DNA of 64,000 nucleotides from Thalassia testudinum (taxonomy: Eukaryota; Streptophyta; Magnoliopsida; Alismatales; Hydrocharitaceae): NCBI GenBank assembly GCA_037157565.1, contig JAZHRO010000063.1, forward strand, positions 10,584,001-10,648,000, read 5' to 3'. A program made the translations under genes and the position numbers. Under the pieces are notes generated by a model. The model ran no database searches. It saw nothing but the letters and a program-made list of their open reading frames with translations, and was not told where the DNA came from. Below are positions 10,789 to 21,955 of the stretch, one piece after another; within the stretch, counting starts at the first letter, position 1; each line of letters starts with the position of its first letter.

Positions 10789-11296
10789 AAAGATGCAGTA
10801 GGTAAATCTTTACCAAGTATTCTCATGTCAAGCTTCAATTGTTCACGCTCATTAAACTTATCAACAAAACACAATGAATCAATGTCTATAAATGTGATTA
10901 TTAACTCTACAAGGGTTCCATCCATATAAGCTTCAAGCATTTTCATCAAGCCAACTTGATTTCTTGCCTCAATATATCGTTGAGGCCGTTATTTTGGATT
11001 CCTAGACTCTAACATCATCACATTCTCGACCTCCTAAGGTGTTCCTCTGCCAAGAACTCAGTCATGTCAAACCAGTAGGTCCTGTGTGGATCCAATCCAA
11101 TCAACTTCTCTTCACCTTCCACATATTTCTCCTCCTCCAACCCTCTCATGAACTTCATTCCACCATACTTGATGTTCACCTCAAGTATACCTTCTTCACC
11201 TCTAAACCAACCCATCCTGGTCAGAGAGAAGATGAATACGAAATTAGATGTAAATCTGAAACCCAATCTTAACAAGTAAACCTTAATTGAATCCAT
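10789..11296 (-). pseudogene. PB1-like domain gene remnant (plant MULE N-terminal type), 5' piece
   Basis: The minus frame from 11296 contains EGILEVNIKYGG, KYVEGEEKLIGLDP, RTYWFDMTEFLAEE and, after a one-base frame change near 11020, ENVMMLESRNP, a stop near 10998, QVGLMKMLEAYMDGTLVEL and FIDIDSLCFVDKFNE. The order (beta strand with Tyr-Gly-Gly, a charged loop, the D.DR.S/TYW block, then the terminal strand) resembles the PB1-like domain found at the N-terminus of plant Mutator-like proteins. The frame ends at ILGKDLPTA, where the RTE LINE was inserted. Family identity rests on recollection of such domains and would need a profile search. Confidence 0.5.
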
Positions 11297-12489
11297 GGCA
11301 ACTCAAAATTTCTATAAACCCTATCCCTAACCCAAAACCCTAGAGCGTAAAAACCCTATAATCGAGCATAACATGCAAAACCCCCAAATTATTCAAACCC
11401 TAAGTTTCTAACAAAACACCTAATTCCATGGAAATCCTAATCCAGAGAAAAAACCTAACACAACCTTTGCTTCCCTATAGTGTTCAAACCTTCAAACTGA
11501 GCATACCACTCAAAATCCTATAGCCAACGAAACGTAAACCCCAAAATGTCTAATACCCCAACCTTGACTAAAAATCCTAAATCATTGAAACCTTAGACTC
11601 GACCAAAGAACCCTTGACCTACGTATCTTTCCCTTATTTGGTGGAAGATCCCTTTGGGTTGGCCTCCCCTATGTTTGATTACGGTTTTTGCGAGAAATGC
11701 AAAAACTTGCAATTAACAATAAGGGGAGAAAGAAGAGGTGCAAAGAAAACTTGAAAATGGGTTTAATGGAGTTGCATCACAACAATGAAGAGTAGTTGAA
11801 GATCATTAAAGAAGAGGGAAGTTAGTGGACTAACCTTACATGAATCACGATCACAGAGGTGATGATGAATCTTCACCGTACTTGCTGAGGCATATTGAAT
11901 GAAGCTTGTGAAAGAGGAAGGATGGAATTAGGTGGGTGGTTAAGGAGAGGAAGAGGATCAAGTTGCTGACCTTTCAAATCCTCTTTTGTACTTTCGCCTT
12001 TCTAGAGGGATGACTTCGCAAGTGAAGGGAAATAGGGGGCATTGTTGCCATAGGGATCTAACATAACCCCCTATTAGACCTCAGGAGACGTGCATCCTTA
12101 CCCAAATGTAGGCTCCCATCCTTATAAATCCTCAATTGTCCAATTGGGTGCCTTATCTTGTCCATCCAATATGACCTTAAGATCTCTGCTTCAACCCAAC
12201 TACAGTTTAAATTTCCTTAACCATGATTTATTCACTAACAATATGTTAATGGAGGAGGGTTTACGGTGGCAATAAAAGCAATAATGAGAACTCAATGGCA
12301 AGTGCATAATATTCAAAGTTTCTATTGGCATCTATTTAAAAAATCCTTAATTGAAAGGGTCTAAGAAGCTCTTTAATATTTCAAAATATCCTAGAATTAA
12401 CCTTTAAATAGCCTAGAAGTAATTGGGAAAATTGCCATTTAACATGAGTTAAAATAGGGTATGAAAGAATGCATATTTAAACTTATGCA
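11297..12489. other. AT-rich non-coding stretch upstream of the PB1-like remnant
   Basis: No coding frame is convincing. Relative to the minus-strand remnant, this is the upstream side. The stretch 11320-11640 is rich in AACCCTA-type words (for example near 11316, 11324, 11336 and 11396), which resemble telo-box promoter words rather than a telomere array because they are scattered and impure. Bases 11640-12060 hold mixed sequence with no recognised element. Confidence 0.4.
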
Positions 12490-12662
12490 TTCTAGATTGA
12501 TCAATAAAAATTCAGAATTGATTGAACAAAATCAAACATTGTTAATCAAATAAATTAAAGTTTCTAAAAGAAAAATCTTGACTATTTGAAACAGGCTAAG
12601 AAACCTTGTTTAGATTCTTCGCATTTTGATTAGTCAAACTTTTTTTGATCAATCAAAATTAT

Positions 12663-13666
12663 GGTTTTAAAAGATGCACCTCGAAGCGAGGCATTAAGAA
12701 ATCACCCTGAGGCTATAGCCTCAGCGTTGTAACATGACGCGTGTGCCTCAGGTGGTTGAGGCGGTATCGAGGTGCTGAGGCGAAGGCGAGGCTATAGCCT
12801 CGGTTGAAAGATCCTTTTAGATGGTTATGTGACTTGCACATGATCTTTTCCCACAAATAATTCCCCCTAAATCCTTAATTCAAGCCATCTTTCAAAACCT
12901 GAAACTCATTGCCCGACCTTCACATCTCCAAATGGTCTCACTACTAAGTTTTATTTAGGTATTTTATTTAGGTTATTTTATTATATATGTTATTTAGCTA
13001 TGGCAGAATGTTCTTTATCATATATGTTATTTATAGATTTTATTTAGGTTTCATTTAAGTTTTTTAGGTTATGTTTATCAATGATGAGTTATTTAATAGT
13101 ATGAGAGTGATGGAGATACTATGTATTTATCAAATTTTCTAGGATGTCAATGATACCATATATTTGTCAATGATTTTGTTTATGTTCCATTTTGGTTTTT
13201 AATGTTTGTGAATGATGACTTATGAGTTATGAGATTAGTTATTACACTCATTACTTATTATTTGAATCATAACAATTGGATTTTTTTATAGATAACGGGT
13301 AGAGTCACTATAATTTATTATATTTATTTGATTAACTTGTGATAATTCTTATCATATGAACTTTTAACTTATTTGGGAGTTTTGATAAATTTAATTTTTA
13401 ATTTTCTATAATGTTTGGAGGTTTACCTTTTATTTAATGTTATCTCTTGTCTAGTTTTACTTCTTAAATGTTGTGACACAGCAAAAATGACATGAATGTA
13501 TTTTTTATTTATTTTTTAATTATTAGTATTTAACAAGCATATATTTATGTTATTTTTCCTTATTTTTCATTCAAAACCTGAGGCTTACGCCTTGACCGAC
13601 TTGAGACTTACGCCTCACCTTAATGAAGGCGAATCGTCTTAGTACCACATTGTGTTTTTTAAAACC
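12663..13666. mobile_element. Candidate non-autonomous DNA transposon with GGTTTTAAAA ends
   Basis: It is bounded by GGTTTTAAAA (12663-12672) and TTTTAAAACC (13657-13666), about 1.0 kb apart. Subterminal regions at both ends are rich in GAGGC/GCCTC words. Two exact palindromes occur near the left end: CTGAGGCTATAGCCTCAG (12707-12724) and CGAGGCTATAGCCTCG (12787-12802). The middle is AT-rich with no coding. Target duplications are unclear: TCAAAATTAT on the left and TCAAAATCAT a few bases beyond the right end fit only if the right end extends by four bases. Confidence 0.5.
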
Positions 13667-13900
13667 TTGATCAAAATCATTGATTGATCTATCAAATTTT
13701 GTATTTGATCGACCAAAATTGTTTATAAGCTTAATACATATTTTCACACATTGTGATCGATCAAACTTCAAATTAATTGGTTAAACTATTTGAAAATATC
13801 CATTTGAGCTTTTAAAATTGTCCGTTTTCAGCATATTAATAACTCAATCTTTTGACTGCGAATTTCAATGGCTAGTAGAATATTCCTTGGCTTTTTAACT

Positions 13901-13910
13901 CTATAAATAG
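13901..13910 (+). promoter_or_regulatory. TATA box of the S1 LTR
   Basis: CTATAAATAG stands in a context (GGCTAG..TTGGCTTTTTAACT) like that of SIRE-type LTR promoters. It is the clearest promoter sign in this LTR. Confidence 0.5.
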
Positions 13911-13993
13911 AATAATTTCCACCTACTTTGAAAACAAGAAATAAGATAAAAAATATTCTTTCATAGTCCATTGTTTCAGGTATGAAGAGGAAG

Positions 13994-14155
13994 TCGGAAA
14001 AATTAAATGATATTATTGAACTCTGAAATCCTACACCTTTTTACATAAAGAGAGGTGAAAGCGAAAATTACAATATATGTTCAGACAGAAATATAAAATA
14101 ACAAAGGGGTACATTAGAGTCAAGGAGTATCTAAATAATAACTATCATACTAATA
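13994..14155 (-). repeat. Copia-2 3' LTR
   Basis: It follows GAGGGAGAG on the minus strand and starts TATTAGTATGATAG (normally TGTTAG). It includes CACCTCTCTTTATG..AAAAAGGTG and ends ..TTTTTCCGA. It matches the 5' LTR remnant at 18901-18996 across their shared length. Confidence 0.8.
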
Positions 14156-14162
14156 CTCTCCC

Positions 14163-15795
14163 TCAAGCTGGAGCATAAATGTCAAACATGCTTAGCTTGG
14201 AATAGCATGCATCATATACAAGACGAGGAAGAGCCTTATTGAAGATGTCTGTTGTTTGATCTTCAAAGGCAATTGAAGTTGTATAGATGACTCCATGTTG
14301 TATCAGGTCTGGTATATTGGCAATCAACCTCAACATGCTTAGAATGCTCATGAAACATTAGATTGTTTCTATATAAGTGGTAGTACGATTATCACACTTC
14401 ATCTCCGTTGTTCCCTTAGCTTGGACACGTAAATCTTGTAATACTGATCTAACCCAGACCACTTTTGCGGTAGTTTGTACTATAGCACGATACTCAGATT
14501 CTGCACTTGACTTGGATTTAACCTGCTGCTTCTTACTCCCCTAAGTCATAAGTTTTCCTACCACATAAGTACAAAACCCTATAGTTGACTTCCTATTTGC
14601 CATACAACCGGCATAATCTGCATCAGAATAGCCAACTACAATCATGGACTCTCCTGAACAAGACACCCCTGCCTGGTGCTCTCTTTAGGTACCTGAGTAC
14701 CTAAATTGTAGAATCCCATTGTTGCTTGGTTGGTTTGTTCATAAACTAAGTTTCCCAATTGCAAGAGAGATATCAGGACGAGTAATAGTGGGATATAACA
14801 GTTTACTAACTAACTGCTTATAAGATTTGCTGTCAATAGGTTGAGATTTAGTATCATAAAGATGCACTTTAGGATCAATGGCTATATTAGCATGCTTTTA
14901 TCCCAACATCCCTATCTCCTGTAACATATCAAGGGAATACTTACGTTGGGTTAGGATTCTGCCATCCTTGCTTTGTGCCACCTTAATGCTTAGAAAAAAT
15001 CTTAGCTCACCCAAGTCTTTCATTACAAAGGAATTAGCTAGCTTCTGCTTGATCTCTGCATCCCAGCTTTATCATCCCTAGTGAGAATAAAATCGTCAAC
15101 ATAAACAAGGAACGAAACAACTCCCCCCTTGGTTTTCCTAATAAAGATTGAGTGATCCGCAGAGGATCTTAAGAGTCCCAATGCTTGTACCTCCTCCGAT
15201 AACTTTTGGAACTATGCACGTGGGCTCTGTTTCAGGCCATAGATGGCTTTCTTCAACCTACATACACACTCCCTCTTGGTCTCAAAACTAGGAGGTTGTT
15301 GCATGTATACTTCCTCTTGAAGATCGTCGTAAAGGAAGGGTTTTTCACATCCAGTTGTTGCAATGGTTAGTCATAGTGTGCAGCTACAGAAAGAAGAATG
15401 TGAACAGCAGGAAGTCTTTCCATTGAAGAAAAAGTGTCAAAGAAATCCACCCCATAGGTTTAGGTGAATCTTGTTGCAACTAAGCGAGCTTTGTGGTGAG
15501 AGATGGATCCGTTTGGGTTATACTTCAGTGCAAAAACCCAACGACATCCTACAACCTCAGCATGTCTAGGAAAGGTCTGCAAGCTCTCATGTCCCACAAG
15601 AGTGTCAGGTAGACATCTCATTCTCCATGGCTTGATGTCATTTTGGATCAAGCATGGCTTGTTAATATGTAGTGGGAATTTATGTGGCAGATAATGCAGT
15701 AGTAAACAGAGTAAATGACTAGTCAAAATTGGTATTTGGCATTGCCCCAGAGACTTGGTAATGAGTACAACTACGAGGTGCCTTCCAAATAACAA
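14163..15795 (-). pseudogene. Copia-2 reverse transcriptase and RNase H, broken
   Basis: The RT begins near 15650 with PWRMRC (usually AM..E), then GCRWVFALKYNPNGSISHHKARLVATRFT (15550-15460), the classic start of the copia RT domain. YVDDF lies at 15103-15090. RNase H is scattered over 14650-14163. Its end reads DQTTDIFNKALPRLVYDACYSKLSMFDIYAPA, the usual C-terminus just before the polypurine tract. Stops interrupt every block. Confidence 0.83.
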
Positions 15796-15910
15796 TCGGA
15801 AGGTCTAGATCCTTCACCTTAGTCTCTTACAAGATAGCAGGGGGAACATTTTCCCTAGAAGGTTTGGCCAGAATCACCTGATGAACCTGCACAATTATCA
15901 CTAGGACAAC

Positions 15911-17090
15911 TCATGTCAGTATCAACACATACATGACTGAGAGAGGTGGGAGGTGGTTGAGGTGGTAGGGGGTGTATAATTGATACCGTGCATGCTTCCT
16001 ATAAGTAACTAGCAATCTGTAGGCATGAGTAGGCTTTAACTGTTGTATACTGCTATCCTCTGGAGTGATAGTTTCAGCACTATGGGTAACCGGTATTTGT
16101 TCCAAAGGAACTAGTGGCACAGGTATAGGAGCATGATTCCCTTCAAATGACAATTGATGACTATCAATAGAGAAGTATGGAATTGGCTCATGAAACGTAA
16201 CATCAACACTGACATAGTACTTCCTATTCGGTGGGTCATCACACCGGTAGCCTTTTTTAGTACTACTATACCCCATAAATACACATTTCCTAGCTCTAGG
16301 GGCAAGCTTGTCCTTGCCTAGTCCCAAAATATGAATGAATGCTACACAACCAAACACCCTTGGGGGTACTTGAAACAGTTCCTTTTCTGGATGAAGAACT
16401 TGCCAAGGGACTTGCTTTTGTATTGCTGAATTAGGCAACCTATTAATCAAGTAGCAAGCAGTAAGTACTGCATCTCCTTAATATATCTGTGGTACATTAT
16501 GATGAATAAGCAATGTCCTGGCCACATCCAATACATAATGATGTTTTCTCTTGACTACCCAATTCTGTTGTGATGTATGAGGACAAGAATGATGAATAAT
16601 GCCAAGGGACTTGTAGAATGTAGCCAACTTTGTCATGCAAAATTCAAGTGCACTATCAGAATGAACAATCTTTACAATAGTCAAAAATTAGGTCTTTATT
16701 TGCATAATAAAAGTTTCAATCACTGATACATCAGACTTATTCCGTAACAAGAATAATCAAGACATCATCCACAATAAGCAAATAATAGTGATGACCCAAT
16801 CTATCACACTTTACTTGGACCCCAAACATCCATGTGCTGTAAATCAAAGTAGGAAATAGAACTCTGGGAGGAACTAGGAGGAAAATTGGTGCGATGATGC
16901 TTTCTTAGTTGGTAAGAATCACAATAGATCTCAGCAGTAGGCGGAAAGTGGGGAATGACACGTCGCAGCCTGTCCAGTGAAGGATGTTCAAGTCAATGAT
17001 GCCAGTGAAGAGCTATACCAGCACTAAAAACAACCTCTCCCTAATATGCAGCAACAAACGATATTTGGATTAGGCGATATACACCCCCTC
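15911..17090 (-). pseudogene. Copia-2 gag_pre-integrase and integrase, broken
   Basis: VHSDSALEF (16661-16635) contains the second integrase Asp. HTSQQNWVVKRKHH (16590-16545), normally QQNGVVERKHRH, shows the third acidic residue replaced by Lys. The 3' frame (16450-15911) has RVFGCVAFIH, LAPRARKCVFMGYSSTKKGYRC and VSVDVTFHE, the copia integrase C-terminal module. At 17090-16685 the pre-integrase region is scattered in several frames. Confidence 0.8.
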
Positions 17091-17585
17091 CTAATGTCCA
17101 CCACCAATCGTCCTCTCCGTGAGCTTATCCTGAAAGTTACAACCCAATTCATCAAAGATTGCATAATGCTGATTTTTTATAATCCTACTAACTAATAAAA
17201 GACTAATAGGAAAATTAGGAACAAATAAAACATTTGGCAATCTCAGTGATGGAGTAACTGCAACGTCCCCTCTACCATCAATCCTGGAATGTCTGCCATT
17301 AGCCACTTGAACAGTTTTACTAGTAGGAACAGACTGAATGTGTTGAAAACAATTTTGATTTCCACTCAGATGATGATATGCTCCTGAATCTACTAGCCCC
17401 ATAGAGCCATCGGAAAGTCCACAACTAGAACTCAAGGTAGAAGCAATACCTGAGGCAAAAGCAGTTGTATCTGTGGAAATGGTAAGCTCTTGTGTTAGTT
17501 GGGCGAGGCACCGCACCACTGCATCATAGTCAACATGTGATACAGTGTCACTCAACTCCTTTGAAGAAACAGCTTGGTTAGCCAT
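17091..17585 (-). pseudogene. Copia-2 protease region
   Basis: A 164-codon open frame. Residues around MGLVDSGAYHHLSG hold an intact catalytic Asp in DSGA. KTVQVANGRHSRIDGRG and LPNVLFVPNFPISLLLVSRI are standard downstream blocks of the copia protease. The frame ends at IGGGH, before gag_pre-integrase. Unlike Copia-1, the active-site motif is preserved, though the polyprotein around it is broken. Confidence 0.82.
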
Positions 17586-17589
17586 GGGA

Positions 17590-18404
17590 GGTCTACCATG
17601 CTTAGACTAACACAGCCTCATCATGACCAACCTTGTCAGAGCATATGGTTCGAGGTCTGCTAGACTGACCTCGACCACGCCTTCTCCCCTTGGTAGATGG
17701 AATACCACGTCCACTATGTCCACCAGTAGCCAACAAAGCAGAGGTCTGCCCAACATATGGTGTGGATGCCTTCATAGCCACTCTACTCATCTGGCTGTTT
17801 GTTTCCTCAAGAGATGGAAGTTCAGAAAGTGTTAGAATCTGTGACCTAGAAATCTCATACTCAGGCCCAAGTCCATCAAGAAACTATAGAACTGCATACT
17901 CTCTCATATATGTCCTTTAAGTAGTACAAGTGTAGACAAGTCTGCACGCATTTATTTCTCCAAGAGCCTCTTTAGGGTAGCATAATACTGGGACAAAGAT
18001 CGACCCTCTTGCTTCAGACTATTGATCTCATGATGTATCCCAAAGACTTTGCTGGAATTCTTTTCATGTGAATATGTATCATGTAAAGAATCCTACATTT
18101 CCTTGGCAGTCTTGTAGTATATGATGCTATCTTCGATCCGAGGTGCAACAGAGTTCATGATCCACATCTGTACTACGCCATTATCCTTCGTCTAAGTGGC
18201 ATACTTCCCAGTCTTGTTCTGTGGCTTCGTTTCCATCAAGATATATTCCTTATCATGTCCCTTAATTGTCATGAGAAACATTTGAGACAATCTAGCATAG
18301 TTGGTCTCATCCAACTTTGCGATAGGAATAAAAAACATATTCTTGTAACTCCCTGCATCTGTAGCAATATCCGATGTCACCTCCGAATTGCCAAATGATG
18401 TCAT
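17590..18404 (-). pseudogene. Copia-2 gag (UBN2-type capsid), broken
   Basis: The first frame (18404-18192) starts MTSFGNSEV and contains KLDETNYARLSQMFLMTIKG, the usual N-terminal block of copia gag (normally LNGSNYLTW). After a stop, the stretch 18160-17850 keeps the UBN2 pattern (AKEMWDSLHDTYS-like with a stop, FGIHHEINSLKQEGRSLSQYY). The Gly/Arg-rich stretch (17700-17640) and a damaged CCHC knuckle (RPRTICSDKVGHDEAV) end it. Confidence 0.75.
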
Positions 18405-18887
18405 CGTGTCTATAAAAGAGGGAAAATGCCACCAAGAAACATGATTTCAGATTTGAAACATATGAATCAGGAATATTATAACCTCTTGATCATGAGATCT
18501 AAGACCTAGAAGTCCTAGAAATCATCCTAAGAAACATAGTAGCCTCTTAGGATCAATTGAGACGCATGCTAGGGCATAGTGAAATCCTTAGCAGCATCCC
18601 TAAGGGATGCTTCTCCCCCTTGTCGGTGAGGGGGAGCCCGATTTGACCACCAGTAGCAAGTGGTAGTGGCGAAAGACTACCTTGGAGGGCAGCGGCAGCG
18701 ATTTGCTGCATTAGGAGGCAGCCTTGGCGATCTGTTGCTGTTGCTACGTGTGGTGGTGTCACTGTTGCCCCCTAGTCAGCGGTAGCTGTAGGGGAGGCTG
18801 ATGAGGGAGAGAGAGACGTGGGTTAGGGTGGAAGGAGTACAAAGGCCTTGTGTGGGTGGGATATCGGAGTGTCGATCTGGGATCGAC

Positions 18888-18900
18888 GCTCTGATACTAG
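18888..18900 (-). other. Copia-2 primer binding site (initiator Met tRNA)
   Basis: On the minus strand CTAGTATCAGAGC follows the LTR end directly. It is one base away from the usual CTGGTATCAGAGC. Confidence 0.8.
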
Positions 18901-18996
18901 TCGAAAAACCTAAATGATTTTATTGAACTCTGAAACCCTACACCTCTTTACATAGAGAGGTGAAAGGGAAAATTGAAATACATGTCCAAACAGAGG
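18901..18996 (-). repeat. Copia-2 5' LTR, truncated
   Basis: It shares with the 3' LTR the segment running from ..CTGT.TG.ACATGTATT through CACCTCTCTATGTAAAGAGGTG and GGGTTTCAGAGTTCAATAAAATCATTTA to the LTR end. Homology stops near 18996, so the first 65 or so bases of the LTR, and the target duplication on this side, have been lost. Confidence 0.75.
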
Positions 18997-19480
18997 ATGT
19001 TTAGGCTCTTTATGCATACACTTCCACTTCCAATCCACTGAACCACTCTCATTCCCTTCTTCCTACGAATAAAACAACTAATCTATAATCTCTTAAAGGC
19101 ATAGGGCATTTGTAAGTACTTTATTTTTTTGCTCAGTTGTATTACATCATTTGTACTTTCCTTTCTATCTTTCCTCTTTTGTATTTGAAGTGAGACGACT
19201 TGCTAATCGTTTCGACTTTAAGTTAGGCTAAGGTGACACACACTTCATCTTAGAGGTTTTGTAAGGGTTGAGACAACCTGTTAATTTTCTTGGGTAGTCT
19301 TTTCAAAAATTTTCTTGGATAGTGAATTCGATTGGTGTCGACCGATCGAGGAAAATCCTAACCTAAAAGGTTTAGGTAGTGATTTTTACTTGAAAGAGTT
19401 TTCCACTATAAATCATAATGTATCTTGCGTGCCTGATTTTATTGTGACATTCTTTTATTGCACTTGATGTCACGCTTGAT
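18997..19480 (+). repeat. SIRE-like copia LTR (S1), right part
   Basis: This looks like the R/U5 continuation of the LTR that begins left of Copia-2. It has two GAGAC(G/A)AC-type modules (19191 and 19269), the word GTCGACCGATCGAGG (19337-19351) and AGTTTTCCACTATAAATCATAATG (19390-19413). No internal SIRE coding follows convincingly, so it may be a solo or truncated LTR. Confidence 0.4.
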
Positions 19481-19689
19481 CTTGTATTTGTGGTCAAGTA
19501 AGATCCGTGTAAGGCTCCCATCAGTGGTTCTCTTGAGGCTTCTTGAGATAGGGTTGGTGTTATCTCCATTTTTATTGTTGTCACCATGACCGTTGCCTTC
19601 ACCTTCTCCTTTTTCATTTTCTTGTTCTTTGTCCCCAACATCCTCATTTTCTTCACCTTCTTCCAATGGGTCTTTGGCAACACTCTCAA
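19372..19689 (-). other. Charged minus-strand reading frames, function not recognised
   Basis: Two overlapping minus frames span this stretch. The 75-codon one (19666-19439) is very acidic and Asn/Gly-rich at its start (GEENEDVGDKEQENEKGEGEGNG, shortened) and then reads SLKRTTDGSLTRILLDHKY. The charged repeat-like DNA (GAAG/GGAGAA-rich on the minus strand) gives open frames easily, so coding is doubtful. I recognise no family. Confidence 0.2.
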
Positions 19690-21955
19690 TACTCTAGCAT
19701 AGGCATAGATCCCCTTGTGAATGTATTAATTTCTTTGATCGCATGATAATGGCTAGAAATACTACTTTTCCGAGTGTTCCTATGAAGAACCACCCACATT
19801 ATCTTTTTTAAGATATCACTTATTTTGTTATGCTCTCTTTCATATTTGCCGACATGCATCTAGGTTAGTAGCCAACCATTGTTGGATCATCTATCTTATC
19901 CTTCTCATTTGTTGCTAATGCAAGAAGAATGTACTCATGAGACCCATAAATTGGTCAAGGATGTAGGCTAGGAGAGAAATTTGCATCATCGAATTTTATG
20001 GTGGTCCATTGCAAATGTGCAGCATTATGAACCTCATTGGATGTTTCCCACAAATTCACCAATGATGATTGAAGAACATAGTTATAAAATCCCTAAAAGA
20101 TTTTCTTCAAGGAAAAAAGCCTGAAGGATGAAGAAAGATTAAAGGGCAAGATTTTAGATCATCAAATCAAGGAGTGTCAACTGTCAAGGCCTAAGGTGAC
20201 ACTTTAGTGCCTTATATCATTGATAGGAGTGCTTGAAGTGTGATTAAAATATCCATTGACATCAATGGTAGCATTGTAGGGCTCATGATGACACTATTGT
20301 CTCTGGTAGTGATGCTAGAAGGCTCTTGATGGGGTTAGGAGCTCACTAGATTCGCATAGGTGATTGTCATGGCCTTGCAGAGCCCATAGAATGATGCCAA
20401 GCTTCCAACAATGCTTAAGGCTACTTTGGGCTTTATGTGGTGGTTGATGACAGCATTGGTGCTTGCCTAGTGGCTGATGATGTTGTTAGTGCTCTAGCAA
20501 CAATATTGAAGCTTGGGTGGCAATGTCTTGAGATTTTTGTGGGTGCTTGTGGACAGAAAGACTGATAAAAAGATATTCGGTGAATATTATGTTGTGTACT
20601 TAGGATTGTTATTCTCACACCATGCTGATGAAGATAAATCTTTATATAAGGAGACAATGTGAAGCTATGAATGCAAGGTATATACCTTCTAGGTTAAAAA
20701 ATAAAGCAAGCCTCTTCTTTGAGTGTAGCTTTACAAAACAAGTCCAAGAAAGATGCAAAGTTCATTGAATCAATGTTATGCCCAGGGGATTGAACAACCC
20801 TGACAAGCAAAAGGAGATGTTTGGCTTCCACAAAATTATGAAGAAGATTGTTGGTTTGCTTAAGATGAGAGTTAGGCCTTGCAAGGAGGCAAGAGTTCAA
20901 AGGTACCGAGGGTTGGAGTTGTTATACTAACTCCTCCTGGTGGAAATAGCAGGGTCATTTTGTGTCCTAGGCTATGGGATGCGGAGATGTTAGACTACAG
21001 CAGTCAAGTGGTAGTGACCATTCCACTGATGTGGGCAGCTTGTCTATCTTTATGTGGGATCTTTTTGGATCCGCTGAATTTGTGTTTAGTCACCATACCA
21101 ATGGTCTATACATTTACTTATGCCCTTTGTTACATACTCGCCTGACTTTGTTTTAGCAGAAAGAGTGGAGAAAGGAGTTTTAGACTTGCTATCATTTTAT
21201 TTTTATATAAATAAAGTTGAAAAGATTGTATGTTGGTAGACCTAGAACAATTATATTGTAAATTTTATAAAACCATGAAATTTATTTGAAAACTTTGCCT
21301 TCTCGAGGTAGAGGTACTTGATATGATTGATGGCCTATTCATATTTTCTCCTCTGATTATGGATAAAGTATTTCAGCTTTACTTTAGCTTGTTTTTTAGA
21401 AGTATTTCAACTTTATTTTGTTTTTTTGGGTGGATTCTATCAGAAAGATAGAAAAATTTGGAAATTGCGTATATCTGATTTGATTTTTCTCTAAATTCAT
21501 AAAATTCTCTTTTGTTAATAAAAGTTCTGAAAAATGACTTGAAACTGAACTCTAAATTCAGTTCCACTTTAAAGATAGAATTGTATATTAAGGGAATTTT
21601 AGTCAAATGGGTAAGTGAAAGGGATAATTTTGAGGCTTAACAAAAACAATTGGAATTTGCTCTTATTGAGGTTAGATATTTCCCGAGCTGTTCCACAATG
21701 GTGGTGCTATAATATGACCAGGCACGCTAACCTGGAAAAAGTTGGTACCATGTCTCCGTGGAACAACGATTTATCGATTCCCATTTTGCCCTCTTAATGG
21801 AAAAGGTCGAACTTTGTCCTCAAATATTATTTCGCTTGTTTGGCATGTTAGTGTTCAAGATAAAATGAAATGTTGATTTTCATCCATCGGAAGTCAAATT
21901 TGGCCATATCCATCGATAGTTGGTTGCTTATTCCAACCATCATTCTTCATTGCAG
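19690..21955. other. Unassigned stretch, no gene recognised
   Basis: No supported gene or element boundaries. Bases 20200-20560 are rich in short TGG/TGATG words on the plus strand. An 88-codon plus frame at 20879-21145 reads VGVVILTPPGGNSRV near its start, loosely like an RNase H beginning (GAGVVLISPEG), but nothing else supports it. Bases 21170-21640 are AT-rich. The last part (about 21640-21955) directly precedes the glycerol kinase exon and may be its intron, given the acceptor at 21951-21955. Confidence 0.3.

Larger units (their letters stand above)
12490..13993 (+). repeat. SIRE-like copia LTR (S1), left part, rich in TTGATCAATCAA words
   Basis: The inferred U3 of a plus-strand LTR has the word TTGATC(G/A)ATCAA, or close variants, at about 12513, 12627, 12642, 13667, 13684, 13702 and 13754. 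A TATA box (CTATAAATAG, 13901-13910) lies 84 bp before the insertion point of Copia-2. The continuation at 18997-19480 has the GTCGACCGATCG word and a ..CCACTATAAATC.. block common in U5 regions of SIRE-type LTRs. The start at 12490 is a guess. Confidence 0.45.
13994..18996 (-). mobile_element. Copia-2: Ty1/copia retrotransposon, minus strand, decayed
   Basis: In minus orientation the order is: truncated 5' LTR (18996-18901), primer site (18900-18888), leader, gag (18404-17600), protease (17585-17091), integrase (16684-15911), RT (about 15795-14560, YVDD at 15092-15103), RNase H, purine tract (14161-14156) and 3' LTR (14155-13994). It is related to Copia-1 in protein and LTR sequence but keeps gag. 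It appears inserted just downstream of the TATA box of the S1 LTR. Confidence 0.85.

Noticed and set aside
10752..10790. Poly-Gln stretch at the end of the minus frame at 10949-10752
   Set aside because: It is the reverse reading of the GTT tail of the RTE LINE.
11316..11420. Interstitial telomere array (CCCTAA words)
   Set aside because: The words are scattered and impure, without a run of consecutive TTTAGGG units; telo-box-like promoter words or chance are simpler.
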